Source: JAKFDI01 sp036676235 | GTDB taxonomy: Bacteria > Pseudomonadota > Gammaproteobacteria > Burkholderiales > Burkholderiaceae_C | Direction of reading: 5' to 3' | Assembly (NCBI GenBank): GCA_036676235.1 | Contig: JAKFDI010000021.1 | Span: 13,171-77,170, forward strand | Length of the DNA stretch: 64,000 nucleotides | In this document: piece by piece, positions 51,504-60,389 of the stretch | Numbering within the stretch: the first letter of the stretch is position 1 | Layout: each line of letters opens with the position of its first letter | Program-made: the position numbers and the translations under genes | Notes under the pieces: generated by a model | What the model saw: only the letters and a program-made list of their open reading frames with translations | Told to the model about the DNA's origin: nothing | Database searches by the model: none

Positions 51504-51509
51504 CATAAT
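51504..51509 (+). promoter_or_regulatory. Candidate -10 element for tRNA-Thr
   Basis: CATAAT preceded by TGG (an extended -10 form) lies 12 bp upstream of the tRNA 5' end, consistent with a start near the tRNA. I see no clear -35 hexamer; the region overlaps the histidine-phosphatase stop. Confidence 0.45.
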
Positions 51510-51521
51510 CGCGGGCTTCAC

Positions 51522-51597
51522 GCCGGTGTAGCTCAGTTGGTAGAGCAGCGCATTCGTAATGCGAAGGTCAGGGGTTCGACTCCTCTCACCGGCACCA
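51522..51597 (+). tRNA. tRNA-Thr, anticodon CGT
   Basis: 76 nt with encoded CCA. The acceptor stem GCCGGTG pairs with CACCGGC, discriminator A then CCA. D arm GCTC/GAGC, anticodon loop TTCGTAA with CGT at 51555-51557, T arm with GGTTCGAC. All arms fold normally apart from one G-A opposition at the top of the anticodon stem. It reads ACG codons, which are frequent in this high-GC genome. A terminator follows within 20 bp. Confidence 0.97.
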
Positions 51598-51612
51598 ACA
51601 TCTCGCCATGAA

Positions 51613-51637
51613 AGCCGCCCTCTCGGGCGGCTTTTTT
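51613..51637 (+). terminator. Rho-independent terminator after tRNA-Thr
   Basis: Perfect 8-bp stem AGCCGCCC/GGGCGGCT with a TCTC loop, followed by a run of T residues. It lies 16 bp beyond the tRNA CCA end. The 195 bp after it (to 51832) hold no supported gene; they include a GTGCCACCAGTGTGCCAA stretch of the kind often seen next to integrase genes at tRNA loci. Confidence 0.9.
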
Positions 51638-51832
51638 GCTTTCTCGAAGCTTCCGCATTTTCCTTGCTTTTACCGGCGCAACTGTGCCACCAGTGTGCCA
51701 ACGACAACGCTCGGTTCCCCTCTGAGGGGACGGTATGCGGCGGGCGAATCCGATCTTGACGATGGGAGAAACTCCTGTCGGGTTGACCATCGAAACCGGA
51801 CCTCGCCAAACGAACTCGTGCCGGCCCGATTC

Positions 51833-52723
51833 TCAGACGTGCGCCTTTGCGCTCCGCTGCACGATCTCGAGAAGCCTGGAACGAGCTGGATCCTCGCGCG
51901 ACGCATTCCAGGCGCAATAGACCTCGGACGGCAAGGTGGCGCCGGCAATGGGCCTGAAGACTGCGCCGCGCATGCCCGACTTTTCGAGCGATGCGGGCAC
52001 CACCGAAGCTCCCATGCCCTGCGCCACCAGCGACACCACCGACAGCCAATGCCGCACCTCGTACCGCACCCGCGGGTTGAACCCCTGGGCGCTGCACATC
52101 TCGATGATGCGTCGGTAGTAGTCGGGCGAGGCGCCGCGCGAGAAGAGCACGAAGGGTTCATCCCGAAGCTGCCCAAGCGAGATCTGCTGGCACGAGCGCA
52201 GCGGATGCCGGGCGTTCAGGCAGCACAGGAAGGGCTCGGCGTGCACGAAGGCGGTTGTGAGTTCGTCGGGCACACGCTGCGTGTGGATGAAACCGAGATC
52301 GAGCTGGTCGTGCAGGAGCGCGTCGATCTGCTCCTGCGAATTCAGCTCCTTCAAGGTGACGTCGACGCGCGGCTGCTGTGCGCGGTAACTCGCCAGCGAT
52401 TGCGACAGGCCACGAAACAGCATTGAACCCACGAACCCGACGCGCAGCCGGCCGACGGCGCCCGCTTCGATATCGCGCGCCAACAGCCGCGCTTCTTCGG
52501 CACCGGCCACCAGCGCCTGGGCGGCCTCTCGAAAAGCGCGGCCGGCCGCGGTGAGCCGCACGCCCTTGCTGTCACGGTCGAACAGGCGCGCGCCGACTGA
52601 GGCTTCGAGTTGCTGGATGTTGAGCGACAGCGGCGGCTGCGTGATGGACAGGCGCTGGGCCGCTCGCCCGTAGTGCAGCTCGTCGGCGAGCGCAAGGAAG
52701 TAGCGCAGGTGGCGGAATTCCAT
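51833..52723 (-). CDS. LysR-type regulator of the adjacent catabolic genes
   Basis: 296 residues from the ATG at 52723. The winged helix-turn-helix has MEFRHLRYFLALADELHYGR, LSITQPPLSLNIQQLEASVG and DRDSKGVRLTAAG, very like the BenM/CatM group. The effector domain begins with GRLRVGFVGSMLFRGLSQSL and contains the cleft stretch GASPDYYRRIIEMC. It is divergent from the acyl-CoA dehydrogenase across 95 bp with a T-N11-A palindrome next to its own start. It probably represses itself and activates the dehydrogenase/Bug/CoA-transferase unit in response to their substrate. Confidence 0.92.
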   Translation of the reverse strand: MEFRHLRYFLALADELHYGRAAQRLSITQPPLSLNIQQLEASVGARLFDRDSKGVRLTAAGRAFREAAQALVAGAEEARLLARDIEAGAVGRLRVGFVGSMLFRGLSQSLASYRAQQPRVDVTLKELNSQEQIDALLHDQLDLGFIHTQRVPDELTTAFVHAEPFLCCLNARHPLRSCQQISLGQLRDEPFVLFSRGASPDYYRRIIEMCSAQGFNPRVRYEVRHWLSVVSLVAQGMGASVVPASLEKSGMRGAVFRPIAGATLPSEVYCAWNASREDPARSRLLEIVQRSAKAHV

Positions 52724-52727
52724 GGCA

Positions 52728-52742
52728 ATACAGGATCTGTAT
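52728..52742. promoter_or_regulatory. LysR operator, perfect T-N11-A palindrome
   Basis: ATACAG-GAT-CTGTAT, a perfect 15-bp interrupted palindrome containing T-N11-A. It lies only 4 bp from the LysR ATG and 76 bp from the acyl-CoA dehydrogenase start. Binding here would block LysR translation initiation or transcription and lies at the usual upstream distance for activation of the dehydrogenase. Confidence 0.7.
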
Positions 52743-52818
52743 GGACGAAGCTGATTATTGAATTGGACGTGAATCGCTGCGCTGCCGACACTGGGCAAAC
52801 ACCAGGAGATGAACGCAG

Positions 52819-54561
52819 ATGAACGCGACGGCCACGACCAGCGAACACCCGGTTCCAGACCAGCACGGCACGAACCTGTTCACCAGCGATCCGGCCCTGC
52901 GCGCCCTGCTGGCGCTGTACCTGCCGGCCCCGGTGTTCACGCACCTGCTGCCGCACCTGGAGCATCTCGGCGGCCTCGCCGGCGGCGTGCTCGACACCTT
53001 GGCGCTCGCGGCCGACAAGAACCCGCCGCAGCTGGTGCACCGCACGCGCAGCGGCATCGACGCGCAGCGCATCGTCAAGCACCCGGCCTATGTGGAGCTG
53101 GAACGTGTCGCCTTCAGCCAGTACGGGCTGGCCGCCATGTCGCACCGCGCGGGCGTGCTCGGCTGGGACGCGCCGCTGCCTGCGGCCGCCAAGTACGCCT
53201 TGACCTATCTTTTCGTGCAGGCCGAGTTCGGACTGTGCTGCCCGCTGTCGATGACCGACTCGCTGGCGCGCACGCTGCGCAAGTTCGGCGCGCCGGCACT
53301 GGTCGAGCGCTTTCTCCCGAAGCTCACCACTCAGGTCTTCGACGAGCTCTACCAGGGCGCGATGTTCATGACCGAACAGGGCGCGGGCTCGGACGTGGCA
53401 GCCACCGAAACCCGCGCCCTTCCCGACGGCGACGGCTTCAAGCTCCACGGCGACAAGTGGTTCTGCTCCAACCCCGACGCGGAGCTGGCAATGGTGCTGG
53501 CCCGCATCGACGGCGCCCCGGCCGGCATCAAGGGTGTGTCGCTGTTCCTGCTGCCGCGCACGCTGGAAGATGGCTCCGCCAATGCCTATCGCATCGTGCG
53601 GCTGAAAGACAAGCTGGGCACACGCTCCATGGCGAGCGGCGAGATCCGCTTCGACGGCGCCAGGGCCTGGCTGGTCGGCGAGGCGGGCCGCGGCTTCGTG
53701 CAGATGGCCGACATGGTCAACAACTCGCGGCTGTCGAACGGCGTGCGCGCTGCGGGGCTGATGCGGCGTGCGCTCAGCGAAGCGCTGTTCGTGGCGCGCG
53801 AACGCCAGGCCTTCGGCCGGCGGCTGGTGGAGATGCCGCTGATGCGCCGCCAGTTGCTCAAGCTGATGCTGCCCACCGAACAGGCGCGCAGCATGGTGTT
53901 CCAGACGGCCGAAGCGCTGCGCCGCTCCGACAGCGGCGAAGCGGCGGCCTACCCGCTGGCGCGCATCCTCACGCCGCTCATCAAGTTCCGCGCGTGCCGC
54001 GATGCCCGCAAGGTCACCGGCGATGCGATGGAGGTGCGCGGCGGCTGCGGCTACATCGAAGACTGGAGCGACCCGCGCCTGCTGCGCGATGCCCATCTGG
54101 GCTCGATCTGGGAAGGCACGAGCAACATCGTCGCGCTCGACGTGCTGCGCGCAATTCGTCGCGAGGCCGCCCTGCCCGCCCTGGAGGCGCACCTGCGTGG
54201 CCTGCTGCGTGAATCGCCGCTGCATCCCGCCGCACGCGCCGCTTTCGACGACGGCCTGCAGCGCAGCCTGGCGCTGGCCCACCAGGCCACCGAAGCCGGT
54301 GCGCACGGCGAGGTGCTCGCGCGCCAAGTTGCATCGTCGCTGTACCACATCACCAGCGCCATCGCGATGGCCTGGGAGGCCGGTGGCATGCAGTCGGCGC
54401 GGCGCATGCGGCTGGCGCAAGCGGTCGTGCGGTATCGCCTGCACGCGCCCGGTCCGCTGGACGGTGCGCCGGCCGAACCCGATTGGATGCCGGCGCTGTT
54501 CGGCCTCGGCGAAGCCGACGCCGAAGACAGCAGCGACGTGGCCGCCGTCAACCTGTTCTGA
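52819..54561 (+). CDS. Acyl-CoA dehydrogenase (AidB/long form)
   Basis: 580 residues from the ATG at 52819, ten bases after AGGAG; the closer ATG at 52809 is in another frame. Acyl-CoA dehydrogenase features: AMFMTEQGAGSDVAATETRA, KLHGDKWFCSNPDAELAMVL, the flavin-binding RQAFGRRLVEMPLMRRQLL and the C-terminal EVRGGCGYIEDWSDPRLLRD with IWEGTSNIVALDVLRA. The extended N-terminal and C-terminal parts and the R-x-x-L-x-D-A-H-L motif match the AidB-like clade. It introduces a double bond in an acyl-CoA with FAD. It begins a plus-strand unit with a Bug receptor and a CoA-transferase. Confidence 0.93.
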   Translation: MNATATTSEHPVPDQHGTNLFTSDPALRALLALYLPAPVFTHLLPHLEHLGGLAGGVLDTLALAADKNPPQLVHRTRSGIDAQRIVKHPAYVELERVAFSQYGLAAMSHRAGVLGWDAPLPAAAKYALTYLFVQAEFGLCCPLSMTDSLARTLRKFGAPALVERFLPKLTTQVFDELYQGAMFMTEQGAGSDVAATETRALPDGDGFKLHGDKWFCSNPDAELAMVLARIDGAPAGIKGVSLFLLPRTLEDGSANAYRIVRLKDKLGTRSMASGEIRFDGARAWLVGEAGRGFVQMADMVNNSRLSNGVRAAGLMRRALSEALFVARERQAFGRRLVEMPLMRRQLLKLMLPTEQARSMVFQTAEALRRSDSGEAAAYPLARILTPLIKFRACRDARKVTGDAMEVRGGCGYIEDWSDPRLLRDAHLGSIWEGTSNIVALDVLRAIRREAALPALEAHLRGLLRESPLHPAARAAFDDGLQRSLALAHQATEAGAHGEVLARQVASSLYHITSAIAMAWEAGGMQSARRMRLAQAVVRYRLHAPGPLDGAPAEPDWMPALFGLGEADAEDSSDVAAVNLF

Positions 54562-54582
54562 CCACCACACAAAGGAGACACC

Positions 54583-55548
54583 ATGAAACTGTTCCACCGG
54601 ATCGCATTGACCGCGGCCTGCCTCGTTCCCGCTGCAGCCGTTCTGGCCGCCGACTTCCCCACCAAGCCGATCACGCTGGTGGTTCCGTTCGCGCCGGGCG
54701 GCCCCACCGATGCGATGGCACGCACGCTGGCCAACGCGGTGAAGCTGAGCCAGCCCGTCATCGTCGAGAACAAGCCCGGCGCCGGCGGCAACATCGGCGC
54801 CGAACAGGTGGCGCGCAGCGAGCCCGACGGCCACACCGTGCTGTTCGGCACCTCCGGTCCGCTCGCGATCAACGTGAGCCTGTACCGCAAGATCGGCTAC
54901 GACCCAGTGAAGAGCTTCGCGCCGGTGATGCGCGTGGGCCACCTGCCCAACGTGCTGGTCGTCAACCCCAGCGTGCCGGCCAAGACCGTGCAAGAGCTGG
55001 TGGCCTACGGCCGCGCCAACCCGGGCAAGCTGAGCTATGCGTCGTCGGGCAACGGCGCCTCGTCGCACCTCGCCGGCGTGATGTTCAACAACGTGGCCGG
55101 CACCGACTTCGTTCACATCCCCTACAAGGGCACCGGCCCGGCGCTGGTCGACCTGATCGGCGGCCAGGTCGCGATGGCGTTCACCGACGTGCTGACGGCC
55201 CTGCCCCACATCAAGGCCGGCAAGCTGCGGGTGCTGGGCGTCACCACCAAGGAGCGCTCGCAGGCGCTGCCGGACGTGCCGACGGTGGCCGAGCAAGGCT
55301 TTGCGGGATTCGACGTGTCGGTGTTCTTCGGGCTCGTGGTGGCGGCGGGTACGCCCAAGGATGTGGTGGACACGCTCAACCGCGCGTTCGCCGATGCGCT
55401 GAAGCAGCCCGAGGTGCGCAGCACCCTGCTCTCTCAAGGACTCGAGTTCGCGCCGTCGACGGCGCCCGCCGAACTGGCCGCGTTCATCAAGTCCGAGGTC
55501 GCGAAGTGGGCCCCGGTGGTGCAGAAGTCCGGCGCCGTGAGCAACTGA
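54583..55548 (+). CDS. Tripartite tricarboxylate transporter (Bug/TctC family) substrate-binding protein
   Basis: 321 residues from the ATG at 54583, preceded by AAGGAG. Signal peptide residues 1-22 (cut near VLA-A-D). Mature motifs: FPTKPITLVVPFAPGGPTDA, VENKPGAGGNIGAEQVAR, PDGHTVLFGTSGPLAINVSL and HIPYKGTGPALVDLIGGQ. It binds an organic anion in the periplasm. Its place between an acyl-CoA dehydrogenase and a type III CoA-transferase suggests the ligand is the acid those enzymes degrade. No TctAB permease is adjacent. Confidence 0.92.
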   Translation: MKLFHRIALTAACLVPAAAVLAADFPTKPITLVVPFAPGGPTDAMARTLANAVKLSQPVIVENKPGAGGNIGAEQVARSEPDGHTVLFGTSGPLAINVSLYRKIGYDPVKSFAPVMRVGHLPNVLVVNPSVPAKTVQELVAYGRANPGKLSYASSGNGASSHLAGVMFNNVAGTDFVHIPYKGTGPALVDLIGGQVAMAFTDVLTALPHIKAGKLRVLGVTTKERSQALPDVPTVAEQGFAGFDVSVFFGLVVAAGTPKDVVDTLNRAFADALKQPEVRSTLLSQGLEFAPSTAPAELAAFIKSEVAKWAPVVQKSGAVSN

Positions 55549-55552
55549 CGGC

Positions 55553-56734
55553 ATGACTGATCGCACGGTCACCGGCGCCTTGGCCGGCACCCGGGTCGTC
55601 GATCTGTCGCGCATCCTCGGCGGGCCGTACTGCGCGCAGATCCTCGGCGACCACGGCGCCGACGTGCTCAAGATCGAGCCGCCGCAGGGCGACGACACGC
55701 GTACCTGGGGCCCGCCGTTCAAGGACGGCGTGGCGTCGTACTACCTCGGGCTCAACCGCAACAAGCGCCTGATGCGGCTGGACCTCACGACCGACGCGGG
55801 CCGCGCCGTGCTGCTGGAGCTGCTGACGGACGCCGACGTGCTGGTCGAGAACTTCAAGACCGGCACGATGGAGAAGTGGGGCATCGGCTACGACGCGCTC
55901 TCGCGCCGGTTTCCGCGCCTCGTGCACTGCCGCGTGTCCGGCTTCGGCGCCGACGGGCCGCTCGGTGGCTTGCCGGGCTACGACGCAGCCGTGCAGGCGC
56001 TCACCGGCATCATGAGCATCAACGGCGAAGGCGAGGGTCCGCCGCTGCGCGTCGGCCTGCCGGTGGTCGACATGGTGACCGGCCTCAATGCCGCGCTCGG
56101 CGTGGTCATGGCGCTGAAGGAGCGTGAGACCAGCGGGCGCGGCCAGTTCGTCGAGGCGGCGCTGTACGACTCGGGCCTCTCGCTGCTTCACCCGCATGGG
56201 GCCAACTGGTTCCTGAACGGAAAGACGCCGGAGCGCACGGGCAACGCGCACCCCAACATCTACCCCTATGACAGCGTGCCGACATCGACCGCGCCCGTGT
56301 TCCTGGCGGTGGGCAACGACCGGCAGTTCCGCGCGCTGTGCCAACACCTGGGAACACCGGCCTTGGCCGACGATGAGCGCTTTGCCACCGCAGGCGCACG
56401 TTCGGTGAACCGTGCGGTGCTCAAGGCCAAGTTGGAAGCCTTGTTCGCCAGCCACGATGGTGCGCGTCTGGCCGACGAACTGGTTGCCGCGGGCGTGCCG
56501 TGCGCGCCCGTGCTGTCGGTGCCGGCCGCCCTGCAGCATCCCCACACCGCGCATCGCGGCATGGTCGTGGAGTTCGCCGAAGGCAGCCGCGGCATCGCTT
56601 CGCCCATCAAGCTGAGCCGCACACCGGCGACGTATCGAATCGCGCCGTTGACGGAAGGCGACAGCTTCCTGCCCATTGTGGATTCGAACCGGCGGACTGA
56701 AGCCGGCCAAGAAGGCAATGCAACTGGCGATTGA
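55553..56734 (+). CDS. Type III (CaiB/BaiF) CoA-transferase
   Basis: 393 residues from the ATG at 55553, 4 bp after the Bug receptor stop. Family III motifs: GTRVVDLSRILGGPYCAQIL, GDHGADVLKIEPPQGDDTR, LNRNKRLMRLDLTTDAGR, DADVLVENFKTGTMEKWG, and the catalytic Asp region GLPVVDMVTGLNAALGV. It moves CoA from a CoA ester (often succinyl-CoA or the product) to a free carboxylic acid. Together with the dehydrogenase and receptor it would activate and oxidise the imported acid. The last 20 residues are polar and may extend beyond the usual end. Confidence 0.93.
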   Translation: MTDRTVTGALAGTRVVDLSRILGGPYCAQILGDHGADVLKIEPPQGDDTRTWGPPFKDGVASYYLGLNRNKRLMRLDLTTDAGRAVLLELLTDADVLVENFKTGTMEKWGIGYDALSRRFPRLVHCRVSGFGADGPLGGLPGYDAAVQALTGIMSINGEGEGPPLRVGLPVVDMVTGLNAALGVVMALKERETSGRGQFVEAALYDSGLSLLHPHGANWFLNGKTPERTGNAHPNIYPYDSVPTSTAPVFLAVGNDRQFRALCQHLGTPALADDERFATAGARSVNRAVLKAKLEALFASHDGARLADELVAAGVPCAPVLSVPAALQHPHTAHRGMVVEFAEGSRGIASPIKLSRTPATYRIAPLTEGDSFLPIVDSNRRTEAGQEGNATGD

Positions 56735-57039
56735 CAAGGCCTCCTCGGGCGCTATTGCCGGAAAGAGAATTTCTACGCGGGTTGCGGCCCATGCGCCAAT
56801 GGGTGTGATCGGCGTCCTGCTCGCTGACGATCAGCACCGGCCCGTACTCGTGAACGGCAAACCCGTGACGGCGCCGGTGAATGTCACGACCGCCCTGGTG
56901 CTCTGAAGGTTGAAAACAGGTCGCCGCGGAGGCCCCCTGCCGAATCAGGCGTGAACACGCACCGACGGGAAAGCGGCCGGACGGGAAACGGTGTGCCAGG
57001 AACAGGGTCTGCGCCATTCAACCCGAGCTGGGGACAGCG
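56735..57039. other. Intergenic region between CoA-transferase and truD, no supported gene
   Basis: 305 bp between convergent genes. A 62-codon frame starting at 56718 (ending 56906) reads as moderately plausible protein with GVIGVLLADDQHRPVLVNGK, but it overlaps the CoA-transferase end, has no ribosome-binding site and no family I know. No clear terminator hairpin with a T-run is seen, although both transcripts should end here. Confidence 0.5.
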
Positions 57040-58065
57040 TCATTCGACAGCCGCAGGCTCGTTCTCCGTGTGCCGGTCAGGCTCCGTGGTGCGGAGGATT
57101 TCGTTCAGAACGGCAGTGGCGTAACTTCCCGCGGACAACGAGAACGTCAGCACCAGTTGATCGGCTTGCGGCCATTCCCATGACATGTCGACCGGGCTCG
57201 CCACCAGGGCGCGGCGCTCCTGGTCCAGACCGGCGTGTTCCATGCCGTCGCACAAGGTGGCGTGACGTTCAGCCACTGCGTTCTCCAGGGCCTGCGCATG
57301 ATCGGTGGCGATCACGCGGCCCCGTCCCCAGAGCGGTCCGGTGGGCCGGCCCGCCTCGTCCATCACGTCACCGGGCAGGGTCTCGCCCCAGAGTCCCTGC
57401 CGGATTCGCAGCGCCAGCACTTCATTGAAGACGAAGGAGCGCACCGCCGACAGGTAGATGCCCTTCTTCTTCGGGTTGCGCACGCGGATTTCGCGCGCCA
57501 GCATTGCCCTGCCCTGCTCGACGTTGCCGCCCTCAAAGCCGAAACGCTGAGCGCCGAAGTAGTTGGGCACGCCATGTGACGCAACGGCCTTCAGACTGGC
57601 CTCGATGGCGCCGCGGTCGCCGGTCACGTCGCGCAGCACGATGCGGAATCGGTTGCCTTGCAGATCACCGCGGCGCAACTTCTTCACGTGGCGGCTCTGA
57701 CTCAGGACCTTGAACTCGGGGTGCTGGAGCAGCGTCAGGTCGGGCGTCTCGCCTTTCCCTTTCCCATTGGGCAGATAGATGCTGAACCACTGACGGGTGA
57801 TGGCGTAGCGGTCCTTGAGGCCCGCATAGCCCACGTCCCTTTCCTGCACGCCGGCGGCATCCGCCAGCTGCTGGGCGACGAAGGCGGTGTTGGCACCGTT
57901 CTTTTCGATGTCCAGCCAGATGTGTTCGCCCTCACCGGACGGAAGCTGCAGCGGCAGTTCGGTCACGATGAAATCCTCATTGAGGAGTTTCAGGGTGGCG
58001 CTGGCGCCGCTGGGCGGATAGGCGCTGGGCCACTGCGGCAAGGTCGTGTAGTGAGCGTCGTTCAT
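57040..58065 (-). CDS. truD: tRNA pseudouridine(13) synthase
   Basis: 341 residues from the ATG at 58065; a longer frame to 58152 has no family match. TruD motifs: EDFIVTELPLQLPSGEGEH, the catalytic Asp85 in VGYAGLKDRYAITRQWFS, LRRGDLQGNRFRIVLRDV, GVPNYFGAQRFG and SAVRSFVFNEVLALR, then GPLWGRG. It isomerises U13 to pseudouridine in several tRNAs, notably tRNA-Glu. In many proteobacteria truD lies with surE or ispF; here it stands alone, convergent with the CoA-transferase and divergent from the qat operon across 446 bp. Confidence 0.96.
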   Translation of the reverse strand: MNDAHYTTLPQWPSAYPPSGASATLKLLNEDFIVTELPLQLPSGEGEHIWLDIEKNGANTAFVAQQLADAAGVQERDVGYAGLKDRYAITRQWFSIYLPNGKGKGETPDLTLLQHPEFKVLSQSRHVKKLRRGDLQGNRFRIVLRDVTGDRGAIEASLKAVASHGVPNYFGAQRFGFEGGNVEQGRAMLAREIRVRNPKKKGIYLSAVRSFVFNEVLALRIRQGLWGETLPGDVMDEAGRPTGPLWGRGRVIATDHAQALENAVAERHATLCDGMEHAGLDQERRALVASPVDMSWEWPQADQLVLTFSLSAGSYATAVLNEILRTTEPDRHTENEPAAVE

Positions 58066-58511
58066 GAGCGGTCTGACGGCACCGGCTTCAGATGGGACAG
58101 GCTGTCTCGAAGACCACGGGCAGTTCGGCAGTGATTCTCTTCCTACCCGCATGCCTGACGAGCGTCAGCAGATGCGACTTCACTGGGAAGCGTTGCGCGC
58201 CACGACAGGCGGCTTCCGGGCGGTGACGTCAACTCACGGACCCGGCCAGGAGCGGTCACTGGCCTACGGCCGCTTCTAGCGCCTTCAAATAGCTTCGCAA
58301 TGCTGCCGGGCTTTGTGAGTCACGAACTTCACCACTGTGGTGCTGCGCTCCTATCCTGGATGCCGCGGCTAAGCCGCCACCCTTGCTTGGGGGCATTCCA
58401 CCTTCGATATTGAGTGCGGGACGCGAGTGCGCTGTAAGTAAGATCAACGTGCGCTGACGCCGCAGCAAGCGCTGCGCTCGCACAACAGAAGCATGGCGGA
58501 GGAGATACGGG
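58066..58511. other. Junction between truD and the qat operon
   Basis: 446 bp with no supported gene. The right part is visibly less GC-biased than core DNA (for example TATTGAGTGCGG and GTAAGTAAGATCAACG near 58407-58450). A GGAGGAGATACGGG ribosome-binding site ends at the qatA ATG. The boundary of the horizontally acquired segment should lie here, but I found no direct repeat or tRNA. A TAAGAT near 58437 could be a -10 element, but no well-spaced -35 is visible. Confidence 0.5.
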
Positions 58512-60389
58512 ATGTGGCACGACATCGAGGCCGAGATTGACCTGCTCAATTTCGGCACGGTCGCACATGCGGCAGCGGACTTGATCCGGAGCGCCAAAGG
58601 CACGCCCTTGACGATCGGCGTATCGGGTGGCTGGGGGACCGGCAAGTCGACGCTGGTCAAGCTCGTCAAGACCGACCTGCAGGCCAACGGCGCCATGCAG
58701 GGCAAGCAGCCCGCCTACCTGCTGATGGAGTTCAACGCCTGGCTCTATCAGGGCTATGAGGATGCGCGCCAGTCGCTCTTGCAGTCGGTCTCTGACCGGC
58801 TGCTCGAGGAAGCCAAAAAGCGTCGGACGCTGGTGGACAAGGCGTTGGAATTCGGCAAGCGCGTCAAGTTGCTCAAACTGGGACGGCTGGCAGCCCCCGT
58901 TCTAACGCATGTCGCGGTTGGCACCGTCGCCGCAGGCCCGCTGGGTGCCCTTTTCGGCGCGGCGACCGGGCTGGTGCAAAGCATCGGCGATGCGGACAAG
59001 CTCGAGGAGAACCTGAAGGCGGTGCAGGCCGCCTACGGGGAACTGCATCCCGAGCTCCAGGGGCTGCTCAAGGAGAAGAAGGAGGATTCACTTCCGAAAG
59101 AGATCGAGGCGCTGCGCGCGGCGTTCGTGGAGTTGCTTGAGGGGCTAGACGTCACGCTGGTCGTCTTCGTCGATGATCTCGACCGCTGCCTTCCCGACAC
59201 CGCAATCGCCACCCTGGAGGCCATGCGCCTGCTGCTGCACGTCAAGAGGACGGCGTTCGTCATTGCTGCCGACGAGAGCATGATCCGCGGCGCCGTGCGG
59301 GCGCACTTCAAGGGCGTAGACATCGAGGAAGGTCTGGTCACCAGTTACTTCGACAAGCTGATCCAGGTGCCGCTGCGCGTGCCGCGGCTGGGGGTTAACG
59401 AAGTCAAGGGCTACCTAACCTTGCTGCTGACGGAGCTGGCGGCGCGCCAGGGACGCCTCTCCGCGCAGGCGCAGATCCAAGGCCAGGAGGCGGTGTTGAA
59501 GCTTCTGAAGGCCTCCTGGGGAAGCGGCATCTCGCGCGAGGCGCTCGACGTCGCCTTCGGGGACGCCAAGCACGCAGTGGCCAAAGAGCTGGACATTGCC
59601 GACCAGCTGGCTTCGCTGCTGGTCAGTGCCTCCGACATCGCAGGCAACCCGCGCCTGATCAAGCGGTTCCTCAATCAATTGATGATCCGCCTCACGATGG
59701 CCCAGGCCATGCAGATGCCCCTAGCCATCGAAGCGCTGGTCAAGGTGCAACTGCTCGAACGCTGCGCTTCTTCAGCGGCCTTCGAGTTTTTCACCAAGGC
59801 GGTGGCCACCGGCGAAGACGGCCGTGCCGAGTTCATGGCAACGGCAGAGAATGCGGCCGCCGCGGGCGAGCCGTATGCAGCGCCCGACCTCTCATGGAAG
59901 GACCCGTTCTTCGAGCAATGGATCAAGCTGGCACCGCGTTTGGCCCGCGAGGACTTGCGGCCGTTGCTGCATCTGAGCCGTGACCGCAGCCTGGGCTTGG
60001 CCGCCTATGACGAACTGTTGCCGCAGGCCAAGCAACTGCTGGAGGCCGCCCTGAGCGCGACCGAGATCTCGAAGGCCCTCGTGGGCCGACTCGCGGCCTT
60101 GGGCGAGAGCGAGGCCTCCCGTGTGCTGACCCGTGTGATCCGCAGGAGCCGGGAGAATCACTGGGCCGTGGAGGACGTCCTGCGCTGCCTGAACTTCACG
60201 GAAGCACACCCGGCCCTGTCGGCGTACCTGCTTCCGGCACTGGCAGAGATCCCCGGCGCGAAGCGCGATGTCGCCGTGCTCCCGATTCTCAAGTCCAAGC
60301 CTTGGGCCGCCGAGCTCCTGCAGCTGTGGGCACACGACCCCGCCACGCCGGAGGTGTCGCGCAAATACCTGGGCAAGGCTGGCAAGTAA
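58512..60389 (+). CDS. qatA: QatA, KAP-family P-loop NTPase of the Qat defence system
   Basis: 625 residues. The KAP fold: Walker A GGWGTGKST at residues 39-47, LLMEFNAWLYQGYEDA, a hydrophobic insert about 128-158 (a possible pair of membrane helices as in KAP proteins), and Walker B VVFVDDLDRCLP with Asp221, Asp222 and Asp224. A later RVPRLGVNEVKGYL and NPRLIKRFLNQLM complete the AAA-like part. In QatABCD the ATPase is thought to power or gate the system. The ATG at 58512 has a strong GGAGGAG site. The stop overlaps the qatB start (TAATG). Confidence 0.92.
   Translation: MWHDIEAEIDLLNFGTVAHAAADLIRSAKGTPLTIGVSGGWGTGKSTLVKLVKTDLQANGAMQGKQPAYLLMEFNAWLYQGYEDARQSLLQSVSDRLLEEAKKRRTLVDKALEFGKRVKLLKLGRLAAPVLTHVAVGTVAAGPLGALFGAATGLVQSIGDADKLEENLKAVQAAYGELHPELQGLLKEKKEDSLPKEIEALRAAFVELLEGLDVTLVVFVDDLDRCLPDTAIATLEAMRLLLHVKRTAFVIAADESMIRGAVRAHFKGVDIEEGLVTSYFDKLIQVPLRVPRLGVNEVKGYLTLLLTELAARQGRLSAQAQIQGQEAVLKLLKASWGSGISREALDVAFGDAKHAVAKELDIADQLASLLVSASDIAGNPRLIKRFLNQLMIRLTMAQAMQMPLAIEALVKVQLLERCASSAAFEFFTKAVATGEDGRAEFMATAENAAAAGEPYAAPDLSWKDPFFEQWIKLAPRLAREDLRPLLHLSRDRSLGLAAYDELLPQAKQLLEAALSATEISKALVGRLAALGESEASRVLTRVIRRSRENHWAVEDVLRCLNFTEAHPALSAYLLPALAEIPGAKRDVAVLPILKSKPWAAELLQLWAHDPATPEVSRKYLGKAGK

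Noticed and set aside
52809..54212. ATG at 52809 close to AGGAG as the start of another gene
   Set aside because: That frame is the low-complexity shadow of the acyl-CoA dehydrogenase; the real start is ten bases further on in the correct frame.
56718..56906. 62-codon plus-strand frame after the CoA-transferase
   Set aside because: It overlaps the CoA-transferase end, has no ribosome-binding site and no known family; kept only as a note in the intergenic entry.
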